Assembly: GCF_000328475.2 (NCBI RefSeq)
Contig: NC_026498.1
Location: forward strand, 310,001-374,000
Source of the DNA: Mycosarcoma maydis
Taxonomy: Eukaryota; Basidiomycota; Ustilaginomycetes; Ustilaginales
Length of the DNA: 64,000 nucleotides
Direction of reading: 5' to 3'
The position numbers and the translations under genes are program-made. Under the pieces are notes generated by a model. The model was not told the origin of the DNA. It ran no database searches and saw only the letters and a list, made by a program, of their open reading frames with translations. Shown in pieces: positions 1-10,569 of the stretch; the stretch's first letter is position 1, and each line of letters begins with the position of its first letter.

Positions 1-1
1 C

Positions 2-1030
2 CCCGAGCGGTCTGGTGTACCTCGTACCGAAGGCTCCGGCTTTGACAACATGGATGTCAGCGGTGGCGTTCGAAGCGGTTTTGGTGCCAAATTCCAGTCC
101 GCACCCCCTTCCAACCGCCCTCCACGCGATCTCGCCCCGGCGGAACCCAGCCAGGGCGACCTTGCCAGCCAGTGGAGGACAGGCAAGCCTGTAGAGGGCC
201 GTTCCCCTGCCAACTCGCGCCGTCCCTCTGGCATGGCTGACTCGGACTCGCGACGATCCTCCTTCCGTCACCGCAACGATGCCAACGATGTCGACGATCG
301 TTTTGCATCTCAAGAACGCATGGGCTTTGGCTCCAAGTTCACGCCTGACCAGACTCCCCCCGAGAGCCCCGGCAACGCCAAGAAGGGCTTTGGCTTCGGT
401 GCCGCCGAGCGACGTACCAGTGGTCAACCTCCCGCTGCAGCCACCGCCTCTGAATCCACCGACAACTGGCGTACTGCCAAGAAGCCCAGCTCGAACTCGT
501 CCAGCCCTGCTCCATCCGCTACGGCTCCCGCGGAGCGCAAGAAGCTTGACCTCAAGCCTCGCTCCGCTGAGAGCGCTGCCGCTGCTGCCGCTTCAAGCAA
601 CAGCTCCAAGCCCAACCCATTCGGCAATGCCAAGCCCGTTGACGCCTCTGAGCGTGAGCGACAGATCGAGGAGAAGCTCCATCAACGTGAAAAGGAGAGG
701 CAAGAGGAACTCAAGGCCAAGAAGGAGAAAGCAAAGGCTGAGAAGGAGAAGAGGGACAAAGCTGATGCGACTGGTGCCACCGACAAAGCACAGTCCGACG
801 CCGCAGAGACGTCTTCCCCCGTTGCAGAGAATACTGCACCTGCGGTTACTATCGAGGCCCGTGCCGCGCCACCTACAGGTGCTTGGGGCGGAGGACGCAA
901 GCCTTCTGGTGCGCTCGTCGGTGGTGAGCAGAGCTCAGCTGATGCATCCGCTGCTGGCGACGAAAAGGCCGCCGATGCTCAGGTAGACGAGGTGGCTGAG
1001 AAGGTTCAAGAGGCCAAGATCGAGGCTTGA
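2..1030 (+). CDS. eIF4B-like translation initiation factor, C-terminal part
   Basis: The gene is cut by the window start; the open frame runs in from base 2 and gives 342 visible residues ending at a TGA. The visible part is low-complexity and charged: short W-R-T-G-K/A-K units (QWRTGKP, NWRTAKKP), glycine/phenylalanine patches (RMGFGSKF, KKGFGFGAAERR), the segment ERKKLDLKPRS, then NPFGNAKPVDASERE followed by a long Glu/Lys-rich coiled-coil stretch. The NPFGxAKPVD...ERE block and the LxLKPRS block are typical of fungal eIF4B (Tif3/Sce3), which binds RNA and stimulates the eIF4A helicase during scanning. The RRM domain would lie upstream, outside the window, so the assignment rests on the C-terminal blocks. 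No intron is needed in the visible part. Confidence 0.72.
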   Translation, partial: PERSGVPRTEGSGFDNMDVSGGVRSGFGAKFQSAPPSNRPPRDLAPAEPSQGDLASQWRTGKPVEGRSPANSRRPSGMADSDSRRSSFRHRNDANDVDDRFASQERMGFGSKFTPDQTPPESPGNAKKGFGFGAAERRTSGQPPAAATASESTDNWRTAKKPSSNSSSPAPSATAPAERKKLDLKPRSAESAAAAAASSNSSKPNPFGNAKPVDASERERQIEEKLHQREKERQEELKAKKEKAKAEKEKRDKADATGATDKAQSDAAETSSPVAENTAPAVTIEARAAPPTGAWGGGRKPSGALVGGEQSSADASAAGDEKAADAQVDEVAEKVQEAKIEA

Positions 1031-1518
1031 AGACCCATCTCTCGCGATAATCATTCAAGCACAAGGTCTCGACGACTCTCTTGACCTGTTTCTCTTCTCA
1101 CTTTCCAACCAAAAGAAGCGCTCTTCAGAGCAATCTGTCGACCTTCAAACAGCTTTCCTCAACACACATTCGGTCATTGCGCACAATCGTGAGTCCCCAG
1201 AGGCCGTCCACTTTCTGGATACCCCTCCCATCTCTTGGAAAGTGGAGAGCACTGCTATCATGTCGGTTCGTGACGCGCACACGTATTCTTTTGAGTCAAG
1301 CTCTTCTTTCTTGCCTTGATCTCTGTAATTTACAGCTTCTTCGTTCTTGCTTCTCTCCTCTTGTCAATATCATGCTCCCCTGGTCGTGGGCTTGCGGCGT
1401 CCTAGTTGCTTCTGCCTTTCTGCCCATTTCCGCTGAACAACAGCAGAAAGATTCTGAGTAAGCATCGCTTTGAAAACGTGTGCACTTAGTAACCCCTTTT
1501 TTTAACATAATTCATGTA
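1031..1518. other. spacer between eIF4B-like gene and transposon
   Basis: About 490 bases of pyrimidine-rich 3' flank. Open frames here are short and show no family resemblance. I see no gene. Confidence 0.5.
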
Positions 1519-3670
1519 GTACCGACTGTAAACTCGAATTACTGAGCCCCACCAGAATGGTGTGAGTAGTGTGGATGGATCGCGTCTGTGCCTTCACTCC
1601 GTCCCTGAGCCCCACCAACCGACTTTTTGATACCATTCGTGATTGTGGACCCTGAATCTGGCCTTTCAGCCGCTAAATGCCGCCTGATGTCAACAATATC
1701 ATGCATTCCCAAGCTCGCAATGGCCGGCCCTAGCATCTCAAAGCGGTCAATGGCAGCTCGAACAGCATCCGCCGCCGAGCGGGATGCCAAAGAAGCTCGG
1801 CTGCAGTTAGCCGCTAGCGAGCTCGGCAATGGGACATACTCCAGCATTCGACAAGCCGCTGCAGCCCACAATGTGCCCAAATCAACGCTCCGCCATCGCA
1901 TTCAGGGCCGTCAGCCCAAGAAGGATGCTCAGATGAGCATGCAGGCACTTACTCCGGCCGCCGAAAGCGCCCTTGTCGACCATATCCGGCGTTGTGCCTG
2001 CAGCGGGTACCCTCTGACGCCCGCACTTATGAGAGTACGCCAACACTGTCTTACGTCGCGTTGGTCAGACAGGGCGTGCCAACTTTGGGCGCAATTGGCT
2101 GCAGGGGTTCCTGCTGCGACATCCAACAATTCGGTCTCATTGGTCACGCTGCCACGACAATCATGAATGCACGCCTCACCGGAACAACAGAGGAGGTGGT
2201 TCGTCAATGGTTTGTGATACTCTTGCCGAGATCATACGTGAGTACTCAGTGGCGTCAACCAACGTCTTCATTATGAACGAGACCGGGTCCATGTTTGGGC
2301 TTGGCGCTAGTAAGCGAGTCATTGTACCTTCTGGGGACCCAGCTTCTCGGTTTAGGGAACAGCCAGGAACCCAAGAGTCAGCAACTGTCATTGAATACCT
2401 TGGAAGCGGCGGACAGGTTTTACCACCGCTCATCATCACAAAAGGCAAGCGCCACACCGTTGGAGAGCAGCGTCGTATGAATGGGTTCCCTGGTACTTGG
2501 CACTTCTCAAAGTCGGACTCCGGCTGGACCAACAGCGAGCTTGCCGTCGAATGGCTGGAAACCATCTTCGAGCCCAGCACACGGCCGTCGAAGCCGTCAG
2601 ATTGGCGTCTACTCATCCTTGACCGCCATGAGTCACACACAAGCCAGGCGTTTTGCGATGTCCTTTGGTCACACCGTACCATTCCATTCCTGCTGCCACC
2701 ACACGTCACGCATGTGATGCAACCGCTACATGTTTCTATCTTCGGTCCGCTCACTTCGGCATACCAGCGTTTGGTCAGCCATTCGGCAGAGAGCGTGGGT
2801 GCGTTTATCGACAAAGCACAATTTGGAAGCGTCTACGCCCAGTCACGCGCACAGGTCCTCACACAGTCGGCAGCCCGGAAAGCTTTCTCAGACTCCGGTA
2901 TCACGCTTAATCCAAGTCCAGACAAGGTTCTACGCCGTCTGGCCGGCGGTTCCACGTCGTCAATGCAAGTTTCCAGAATGCAGTTGCAGGAACTTGCTGT
3001 GCCACGATCAGCCTCGGCATTCAATGACACCATTGATGCCTACCAGCAGAAACCCAACGCTCGGGAAGCACGAAAGCTCCGACGGTCAGTTCTAGAAGCC
3101 AACGAGAAGTTCCACGCTTCCATTGCTGTGCTGGAGGCCGAAATTACCATGCTCCGAGCTCAACATGAGGCAAAGAGCAAAATAGCTGAGTTGGTGGGAC
3201 GCAAGGTGGCAAAGGGTGATCAACAGGTGCTGTCCAAAGACGGCATGATCACCCGAGAACATTCAGAACGGGAGTTGGTGGCAAAAGGTCCATTCAAGGA
3301 AAGCAAGAGGCGGGGAAACCGCCAGGACGAAGCGGAGCAGGACACGGCACCTCCTGCAGCCACAGCTGCTGTTTACAACACCAGGTCTGATGATAGCAAT
3401 GTTGGTATTTTGGCATCAGCAATGACTCCACCTCCACCCCCAATGCATACCTTCTTGGATGAGCTGGACGATGGCGAGCCTCTCAGCTCAATCAGCAATG
3501 ACGACCCTGGCGAATTTGGATTCTTTGACACAGTTCCAGTAGCAAGCTCCTCACTTTGCAAGCATTGATTTCTGTTATCTCATCACGTATCATAGTATCT
3601 CACCATGTGGCAATCAAAGTTTCAACTTGTTGTGATCACAGGCGGCCGAGCTTACGATCATGATGAGTAC
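1519..3670 (+). mobile_element. pogo/Fot-type Tc1-mariner DNA transposon, copy 1 (decayed)
   Basis: The ends are set by comparison with the second copy at 19399-21139. Both begin GTACCGACTGT and end GAGTAC, and both are bordered by TA on each side (1517-1518 and 3671-3672 here), the target duplication expected for Tc1/mariner elements. Terminal inverted similarity is only GTAC plus little else. Inside is a transposase relic with an N-terminal helix-turn-helix and a DDE domain. The element is 2152 bp. Relative to the deduced coding frame it carries a 2-bp loss near 2035, a 7-bp gain at 2162-2168 and a 2-bp gain near 2214. Confidence 0.8.
1720..3568 (+). pseudogene. pogo-type transposase relic, copy 1
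   Basis: From 1720 the frame encodes a Psq/CENP-B-like helix-turn-helix (SSIRQAAAAHNVPKSTLRHR). It then passes through three frame breaks, and the second half is open from 2207 to 3568 as a DDE superfamily domain (NETGSM, LILDRHESH, VMQPLHVSIFGPL). In this family the catalytic residues sit in DETG, LILDGH and QPLD. Here the first Asp codon (2276-2278) reads Asn and the third (2729-2731) reads His, so only the middle Asp (2631-2633) remains. With frame breaks and two lost acidic residues the protein should be inactive. A C-terminal coiled coil and an acidic tail remain open. Confidence 0.82.
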
Positions 3671-3803
3671 TACCATCAGATTCAAATTTATATTTAATAG
3701 CGCGTCGGAGAGACAGATGCGTCGGAAATACAGCCACGTCATTGTCGTTATATCTAGTTTACATGTAGACCTGTGTCACCGATGCGGTGGTAAAGCCATT
3801 CCT

Positions 3804-5810
3804 TCAGGCGGAAAGTGGAGATACGACTGTGGAGTTCCACATTTGACCGGCAGCAATGAGCTTGCGAACGGCCTCTTTGCAGAAGATGACGCCCATCTTC
3901 GTTGAACAGATTCCAGCTGGACCACCTTCGTCGCCACCGCCGGTCCTCCGTTTGCGGTCTCCGACGCGCCACCAACCGATGAGGGTTGAGCTGTTCTTGG
4001 CTGGTGCCACTAAAGTCTCACGCTGCTCCTGACCCCAGCCATCGATGTCAGCATGTATCCTCCAAAAGCTGGAAAGCACCGCGACAGGACGCTTGGACAG
4101 CAACGTCTGGTAGTCGGAACTGGACTTGCGGAGGCGAGCAAAGTTAGGGCTCGCAGTGCCCAGATTGGCGTCCAAGCGCTCTAGCCAAGACGACATAAGG
4201 AGCCTCGGGTTGCCACCACCAGCGCCATAGATTCTCCAACCTCCGCCACCAATGTCGTGTTGGCGCGCTGCGCGTGCGCGTTGTCCTGGAGCCAGGATGC
4301 GGTCAACTACCGTCTTGCCTTTGAGCAGGCCGATGATGCGTGTGATGCCGACAGGCTCGATGAGAGCAGGCAGAAGGTCGTAGAAAAGCGAACCAAAGGG
4401 TCCGTGACGTTCGGCAAGATATCCTGCACGTGCTCCGGAACCTTGAGAAGCTGTGTCGGTGTACCAAGAGGCGGGAGTCTCTGCATCCACATGGAGGAAA
4501 GAATGCACCAGGTCAGGATGCTGAATGGCAAAGTCTTGGGCGAAAAGAGCACCATAGCCGGTGGAGACGAGCATGAACTTTCCGAGCAATTCACCATCCC
4601 CCTTTTCCTTCTTTCCCGCAGCATGCTGAGGGCTTGCGTTGAGGTCAACCTGGTCATGCTTTTGAAGAGCATGGTAGAGAGCTTCGGTCTGCAAGCGCAC
4701 CGAGGTAGGTTGGTAGACAAAGTCTGAATGACCGTAACCGATACGGTCCCAGAAGCAGACGCGAGTTAGAGCAAGGTGACCATCGTCGCCGCCGCCAGAA
4801 TTAGAAGGGGAGGAAGCCACCATCTCGCGGAGGAACTGCGCTGCGACTACGCCAGACACGCCTCGGTCCGACATGACCAGGGCGGTGGGTGCATCAACGG
4901 AAGCGTTGTCCGACTTGAGGGTACCTGGGCGAGCAGGAGTGGACTCGCAGGCGAGATGAAGGCGGAACGAAACAGGATAAGGGTTGACATCGGCCGGATC
5001 GGATGGGTAGACCGGATGCTTAGTGAGTGAAGTGGGATGCACCATGGTAAGATTGCCGAGAGGTCGGAAACCAGAATCGGCTGCGTCTAGCACTAAGTCC
5101 AAGGTTACGAGCGCAGAAGCGAGGGCGACAGCAAGGCAACCGAACAAGGCCCAGAAGAGCTTGAAACGCCTCTTCCACTTTGCTTGAGCTCGTGCCAGTG
5201 GGATCTCGGTGACAATGGGAGCGCCTACATCAGGATTGAGCGTGAAGGGAATTTTTTGCTTTTGCAGATGATGAGATGATAGGAAGGCCCAGAGCGTGGA
5301 AAGGAAGCAGAGAGCAACGGAGGTGAAGCCGAGGGAAGAGTGGGTGACACGAAATTCTGGAACGGCGAGGAGGAGCACCACGTCGGCCACGGTGCAGCAA
5401 AGGACGAAGAGATGAAAGAAATTGGTAGCGTGGGTTGCAAGCTCGAAGAAGAGAAGACCAGGGCCTAGCATGGAAACCGAGATGAGGCAAAACCAAAAGG
5501 GCAATACAGCAGGCGAGCGATGGGGAGGGAGGAGCAACGGAATGGGCTCAAAATAGTTGATGGCCAGTATTATGAGCAGGACGGTGACAGGTAGCAAGAG
5601 CAGCACGCCCAGGGCAAAGTAGAAACGGAGGAAGAGAGTGAGGTAAGGTGAGCCTCTCGAACGCCAAGCCCGTGGTGCAGATGGCAAAGAGTGGTGAGAG
5701 ATAGCGTGATAGTCGGGAGAAGTGGAAGATGATCCAAGGAGAGGCTGCCTCTCGCTGTCCTGAGCATGATCGGCGGCCGAAGCCACCGAGGAAGACGACT
5801 TGGTTGTCAT
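3804..5810 (-). CDS. polytopic membrane protein with degenerate alpha/beta-hydrolase domain
   Basis: This is an intronless 668-residue protein. A Ser-rich cytosolic head is followed by about five hydrophobic segments in roughly residues 55-250. After them comes a soluble half with alpha/beta-hydrolase landmarks: DRIGYGHSD (the DRxGxGxS oxyanion strand), then the nucleophile elbow region LVSTGYGALFAQDFAIQHP around residues 413-430. Aligned with the usual G-H-S-x-G-G elbow, the serine position is occupied by glycine, so classical hydrolase activity is doubtful. Related fungal proteins are annotated only as membrane alpha/beta hydrolases. It is divergently arranged with the sugar-nucleotide transporter at 6898; the two share a 1.1-kb spacer. 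The ATG at 5808-5810 opens the longest frame and precedes a plausible cytosolic head. I infer a non-enzymatic or scaffold role but cannot name a substrate. Confidence 0.72.
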   Translation of the reverse strand: MTTKSSSSVASAADHAQDSERQPLLGSSSTSPDYHAISHHSLPSAPRAWRSRGSPYLTLFLRFYFALGVLLLLPVTVLLIILAINYFEPIPLLLPPHRSPAVLPFWFCLISVSMLGPGLLFFELATHATNFFHLFVLCCTVADVVLLLAVPEFRVTHSSLGFTSVALCFLSTLWAFLSSHHLQKQKIPFTLNPDVGAPIVTEIPLARAQAKWKRRFKLFWALFGCLAVALASALVTLDLVLDAADSGFRPLGNLTMVHPTSLTKHPVYPSDPADVNPYPVSFRLHLACESTPARPGTLKSDNASVDAPTALVMSDRGVSGVVAAQFLREMVASSPSNSGGGDDGHLALTRVCFWDRIGYGHSDFVYQPTSVRLQTEALYHALQKHDQVDLNASPQHAAGKKEKGDGELLGKFMLVSTGYGALFAQDFAIQHPDLVHSFLHVDAETPASWYTDTASQGSGARAGYLAERHGPFGSLFYDLLPALIEPVGITRIIGLLKGKTVVDRILAPGQRARAARQHDIGGGGWRIYGAGGGNPRLLMSSWLERLDANLGTASPNFARLRKSSSDYQTLLSKRPVAVLSSFWRIHADIDGWGQEQRETLVAPAKNSSTLIGWWRVGDRKRRTGGGDEGGPAGICSTKMGVIFCKEAVRKLIAAGQMWNSTVVSPLSA

Positions 5811-6897
5811 GCTGACACTCGCAGCGAGGATGTAAGATCAGGGCGGATGCGAATTTCGATGGAATCCAGTTCTATAAGAGGGAAGTCAAACTGTACCGTG
5901 ATGTTGACGAGGCACAGAGTCTGCTGTTTTGCTACCACCGTCGACGGATACCGCGTTGAGGATGATGGTGCTGTTGGGGGGTGCGGTGGTGGTGAGGACG
6001 ATGGAGCACACGGCCCTAATCCGCCTGTGATGCCCTCCTTCACTGTATGGGGTTACGGTGCGGGGAATGTGATTCACGATTCGGAAAAGCCGAAAGTGGA
6101 TATGACGCCAGTATGCGCAACTCCTCCAAACGTGTCCCTGCGTTCAAATCACTGAATGCTGTGTCTCATGAAACACAGAAGCAGCAGACGTCAAGGAGCA
6201 AAAAGTGGAGGCTGCAAACTTCAAAAATCAAATCACGAATCGCGTGGACCACGAATGTGATTTTTGCGAGAAGACAGCTAACTTAGCCAAAGTTGATTAT
6301 TAAGAGAGAAAAAAAAGGGTTTCATGAATCACTTCGCAACGCTCCCAACGGGTGGGACGTGTCTGTTGAGCTTCTGCGCTGTCGTGTTGCTTGTGGCGTG
6401 TGGTGGAAAGTGTCTGTGTGCGTTCTGGAAGAACAACTGTGAAAAGGGTTAGAGGAACGCGCCAGAGAAGAATGGACGAGAGGCGTGCAGTTAAAGTGCT
6501 TTTCATGTGTCACTTTGACTTGCGACTGGGAGTCGCATTCACCATCGCTTTTTTACAGTCCACCGCTCACGCCTTGGTCGCTTTGAGTGGCTCAACAGGA
6601 TCCATTTGGCCTTGACCGTCGTAAGCATCTCCAACGCCGCACGCGCCACGCTCGGCACCTCCGATCTGAGCAGCAGTCCACCAGCCTGGTGCCACTGCTA
6701 GTTGGTTGCAACCCAATACGACCGCCCACTTCATAATCCAGGTCCACCGACGCCATCGCTCCCTGCCATTCTGTGATTGGCACCTTTACTCGTCGCCTCT
6801 CACGCTCAAGGCACACAGCCTCATCGGCGCTTTCCGTATGTCTTGACTCTTTCTGCCGCAGCATTTCACCTCTCCGAGCTTGTAGCCTCTCTTCAGC
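5811..6897. promoter_or_regulatory. divergent intergenic region
   Basis: Shared upstream region of two divergent genes. It holds several CACG/CGTG ten-mers (about 6063-6080 and 6228-6262) and a GCTAACTTAGCC word near 6277. No coding sequence is seen; short open frames are shadows. Confidence 0.5.
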
Positions 6898-8313
6898 ATG
6901 GTCAGCACCGTCTTGGGCCTGTCTCTCAAGCAGGTCTCACTCGCCGTGCTCACTCTTCAGAACACAGCTCTTGGCGTCGTGATGCATCACAGTCGTGTAT
7001 CTGCTCCTGTCGGCAAAGCCTACTTCTTTCCCACGGCTGTGCTCCTCACAGAGCTGCTAAAGTGCATCATATCGTTTGCCATTGCCGCCCTCTCTATACC
7101 CACCTCGAGCGACTCGCTTCCAATGCCATCAGGCTCACACAAGGCACCGACTTCCAAGCGCAAATACTCGGCTTCTGAGCACGACGTACTACAGCCGCTA
7201 CGATCCGACGCCTCTTGCTCGCGTCTGGCTCACTCGAAGCTCAATCTGGTGCTAGATCAGGTTACGGCCCAAGACTATTGGAAACTTTCCATTCCTGCCT
7301 TCCTCTACGTCCTCCAGAACAACCTGCAGTACATTGCCGTCTCCAACCTCGAACCGCCCGTCTTCATCTGCGCGTATCAGATGAAGATCCTCACTACTGC
7401 CTTCTTCAGCATTGTTCTTCTTCGCAAAAAGATCGGCATGTGGCAATGGCTTTCGCTCGGAATGCTAGCCATAGGTGTCGCCATCGTACAGATACAGAGC
7501 AAGTCAGTTTCCGGTCTGGTGCCCTTCGAGGTTCACACTCACGGTTATGGCCACGTATCTGCCGGTCCCGCCGCTGATCTACCCCCTCCGCCACCACCAC
7601 CTCCCTTCGATTCGCATCGTGCCCCACCCCCCGAACGTCTACCAAGCATCGGCTCCTTCCTCTCCGGCTCCGACACCAAGGACTACGACCGTCTGCCTCC
7701 ATCCTCACCTTCTTTTCCCGGCTCGCGCATATCCATGAGTATGGAGGAGAGCGCAAGAGCTGACAAGCCAATGCAGCCCATTCAAGGCTTTCTCGCCGTC
7801 ATTGCTGCATGCTTCACCTCGGGTCTCGCTGGCGTCTATTTCGAAATGGTGCTCAAGACCTCTGATGCCAATCTTTGGGCCAGAAATGTGCAGCTTTCCG
7901 CCTGGTCCCTTCTTCCCGCTGCGCTCCCTGTCTTCCTAGAGATGGTCCGTCATGGCATCGACTCGCCCTTCTTGCATTTCGGCGCGAGCGCATGGGCCAC
8001 CGTGGTGCTTCAAGTCACCGGTGGTCTGGCCGTCGCCATGGTCATCAAGCACGCTGACAATATCTTGAAGGGCTTCGCGGTCAGCTTCAGCATCGTGCTC
8101 AGCTTTGGCTTCAGCGTCGCCTTCTTCAATTTCCCATTTACCGCTCCCTTCGCTGCAGGTGTGACACTAGTCATCTTGAGCACACTCTCCTATTCTCGTG
8201 CGCCCATGAAAAGGCTTACAAAAGCTCCATCTACTTGGGCCACCGTGACAGACGCTGCGTCGTCCTCAGCAACTTCTTCCTTCCGCGACAAGACTAGGTT
8301 GCTCCGAGACTGA
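6898..8313 (+). CDS. UDP-galactose/nucleotide-sugar transporter (SLC35A family)
   Basis: This intronless 471-residue multi-pass protein matches the Golgi nucleotide-sugar transporter family. Family blocks in order are LTLQNTALGVVMHHSR at the N terminus, PAFLYVLQNNLQYIAVSNL, FICAYQMKILTTAFFS, GFLAVIAACFTSGLAGVYFE and NILKGFAVSFSIVLS near the end. These match the UDP-Gal/UDP-GlcNAc/CMP-sialic acid (SLC35A; fission yeast Gms1) subfamily. It should exchange UDP-galactose for UMP across the Golgi membrane to supply galactosyltransferases. Two loops are long for the family: one near residues 75-105, and a Pro/Ser-rich loop around 205-290, likely cytosolic. The ATG at 6898 begins directly at the first membrane segment. 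Specificity within SLC35A cannot be settled from sequence. Confidence 0.88.
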   Translation: MVSTVLGLSLKQVSLAVLTLQNTALGVVMHHSRVSAPVGKAYFFPTAVLLTELLKCIISFAIAALSIPTSSDSLPMPSGSHKAPTSKRKYSASEHDVLQPLRSDASCSRLAHSKLNLVLDQVTAQDYWKLSIPAFLYVLQNNLQYIAVSNLEPPVFICAYQMKILTTAFFSIVLLRKKIGMWQWLSLGMLAIGVAIVQIQSKSVSGLVPFEVHTHGYGHVSAGPAADLPPPPPPPPFDSHRAPPPERLPSIGSFLSGSDTKDYDRLPPSSPSFPGSRISMSMEESARADKPMQPIQGFLAVIAACFTSGLAGVYFEMVLKTSDANLWARNVQLSAWSLLPAALPVFLEMVRHGIDSPFLHFGASAWATVVLQVTGGLAVAMVIKHADNILKGFAVSFSIVLSFGFSVAFFNFPFTAPFAAGVTLVILSTLSYSRAPMKRLTKAPSTWATVTDAASSSATSSFRDKTRLLRD

Positions 8314-8584
8314 ATCATCACAACCATTACCACTTCCTTCAGCATAACCTCACCGACCTGTGCATTCATCTCTGTTGTGCCCATGTGTCTCGCTGAGCTC
8401 AAGCATGTACACGATCTAGAGCTTGCTCGCGTTGGCCCACTGTGCTGTCCAGTCCTAACGTGCTCCCGGCATCTTGAGCAATCTCTCATGTGCATTCGTG
8501 ATTATCGACTCGATGGATGCTGTCAACGGTGTTTGTTATCCTAAGGTAGGCTAGCCAAATGCCGGTACTTATCTGCTACATGAC

Positions 8585-9531
8585 TCAAAAGAGATCTGCA
8601 GCTCTGACCTTGTGAGTCTCTAGCCCATCTCCACTCAAAGCTGCCTGCTCGTTGGGCGGGGGCACGTTCGCCGAAACTCCGCCTGTTGGCGATGGCGCTG
8701 CTCTGTAACCGGGCGGCGGTTGCCTTGGAGGTGGCCTTGCAAAGTTCGGTGGTGGAGCTCCGTAGACCGGTGGTAGCGTTGGTGGAGGCACCGAGTACGG
8801 TCCAGGTGCACCAAACCCGCTCAACATGCCTGGCATCATACCGGGTATTGGCGCCTTGCCGCTCATGAGGGCCTTGTGTGCCTCCAGCTGGATTCGCAGT
8901 TGCTCTTTGGACAGCACAAGCTTCTCGATTCGCGGGCGTTTGTTCTGCGTCGGTACGTTTCCGTCAGCCCTTTGAGCGGCTCGGCGTGCCTTCCATTCTG
9001 CTAGATCCTTTTCCGGGATACCTGCCATGCCATAGATTTCGATCTCGAAAGAATCTCGCCCAGGTAACGTGTTCTCGATCCTGTCCAGCCGAACCAAAGT
9101 AAGAATGGGTCAGCGACTAGCGTGAGGTAATAGTTTGGCACATCAAGTCGGAGCAGCACCTACTTTTCTGGATCCGCTTTGTGTACTTGCGTAAGATGCA
9201 CTGCAAGACCCCCTGCTGTGTTCAGCCTTCGCGGACATTGTGGACATCTGTAGTGCTTGGATTTTTGATGCTGCAGTAGAACTGTTACAAGAGAGCAGCA
9301 AGGCGTTTGAGGTCAATTGTGAGACGATGCGAGCTCGCGTTCATTCTAATGGCCTACCTTTCTCGTCTTCGAACTCGCGACTACAATTCATTGCAAGGTA
9401 CGCGTTGGGATGTGGTCAGGTTTTTGTCAGCTACGATGCAGAGTGAGCGAGGGGTCAACGTGACAACCGACTTACTCGCAGTACCAGCACCACGCCTCGA
9501 GCTGAAGCGTCTTTCTCTTCTTCTTTGCCAT
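8585..9531 (-). CDS. BuGZ/ZNF207-type zinc-finger protein, four exons
   Basis: I rebuilt four exons on the minus strand: 9531-9476, 9380-9358, 9281-9164 and 9080-8585, with GT-AG introns and consistent phases, giving 230 residues. The joined protein starts MAKKKRKTLQLEAWCWYCD, then REFEDEK, then a finger region (HQKSKHYRCPQCPRRL...HLTQVH) and the block LPGRDSFEIEIYGMAGIPEKD. This order is the hallmark of ZNF207/BuGZ, a two-finger C2H2 protein that in animals binds microtubules and Bub3 and takes part in spindle assembly and splicing. The C-terminal half is Pro/Gly-rich and low in complexity, as in BuGZ. I do not see a clear GLEBS (Bub3-binding) motif. It converges on the transporter gene, with 271 bp between stops. 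Exon 2 is only 23 nt. Confidence 0.9.
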
Positions 9532-10569
9532 CGTCGCTGGCTCTTCCTGTGGTACGCTTGGGTCGAGAATTCTGATGAACGTGGAAAGCAAGAAGGATTC
9601 TAGCTTTCGACGACTCAGAAAGAACGCAGCTCCACTTGGAGCGCCAAGGACCCTTAACGCGCGAAGAGTTGCACTGCCAGTCGTAATGATGACTAATTCA
9701 GGAAGGTCCGAATTACACATGTCTCACTCGAAAATCGTGAATGTATCACGTTTTTTCGCCTGCTCTTCGAGGCTCTACTGTACAGTCTCGTCACTCGCCG
9801 CACGCGTTCCACGTTCACAAGATTCAATCGTGATTGATGACTCACGCTTATGTTTCACATGGCTCCAAGCTTGCTAGAGGAAACATCTTCGATTGTCACC
9901 AGGACTGTGACTCATGCCGTCCGTGTGAGCATACGAGGTTCATCTCTGTGACAAGTGACTCGTAGCTTTGTGACTCAGGCGACTACCCTTTGAAGTTTCT
10001 CAAACTTGATTGGATCCGAGGATAACCACTTTGAATAGAGCAAGATTTTCAGATGCGCTTGGCTCGAGCCAAGCGGCAGACGTCTCTGATAGTTCTCTAC
10101 AAATTTTGCAAGGGGAGTTTCACACGGGAAGCTGGACGAAGACAATGCTGTCAGATGCTCGTGCAAAGCGGTAGAATCTGGAAGGCTCATGCACTGCACC
10201 TGACGCAGTATGAGAAGCTGATGTTCACGGATAAGCTCACAAAGGGAGCACGCACACTTTGTATTGTTTCCCTGCTGAAGAACACTTTAAGCTCGTGCAC
10301 TCGGAACATACGACCACAGGCTGACAAGTGAAGGTTGCTAAGTTATCTAACGGAAGCAAGACCTAGCTTGGGAACATTCACTTCGTAAAAAACGGAGAAA
10401 TCGATCCTCGCAAACAGCCCCGGAGCCACCCTCACCCATCGCAGAAAGCCGGCGTAGCAGGCGTCCATGCAATATCCGAGCAGCGAGACGTATGTGTATT
10501 ACCGATTAGGCAGCACAGGGACCACATATTGTGACGCTGATCCGGTCGCGAAGTGTTGGCGAAACTCTT
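9532..10569. other. spacer upstream of the BuGZ gene
   Basis: About 1 kb without a gene I can support. It contains CACG/CGTG ten-mers near 9735 and 9825-9845 and a GCTAAGTTA word near 10335. Confidence 0.5.
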
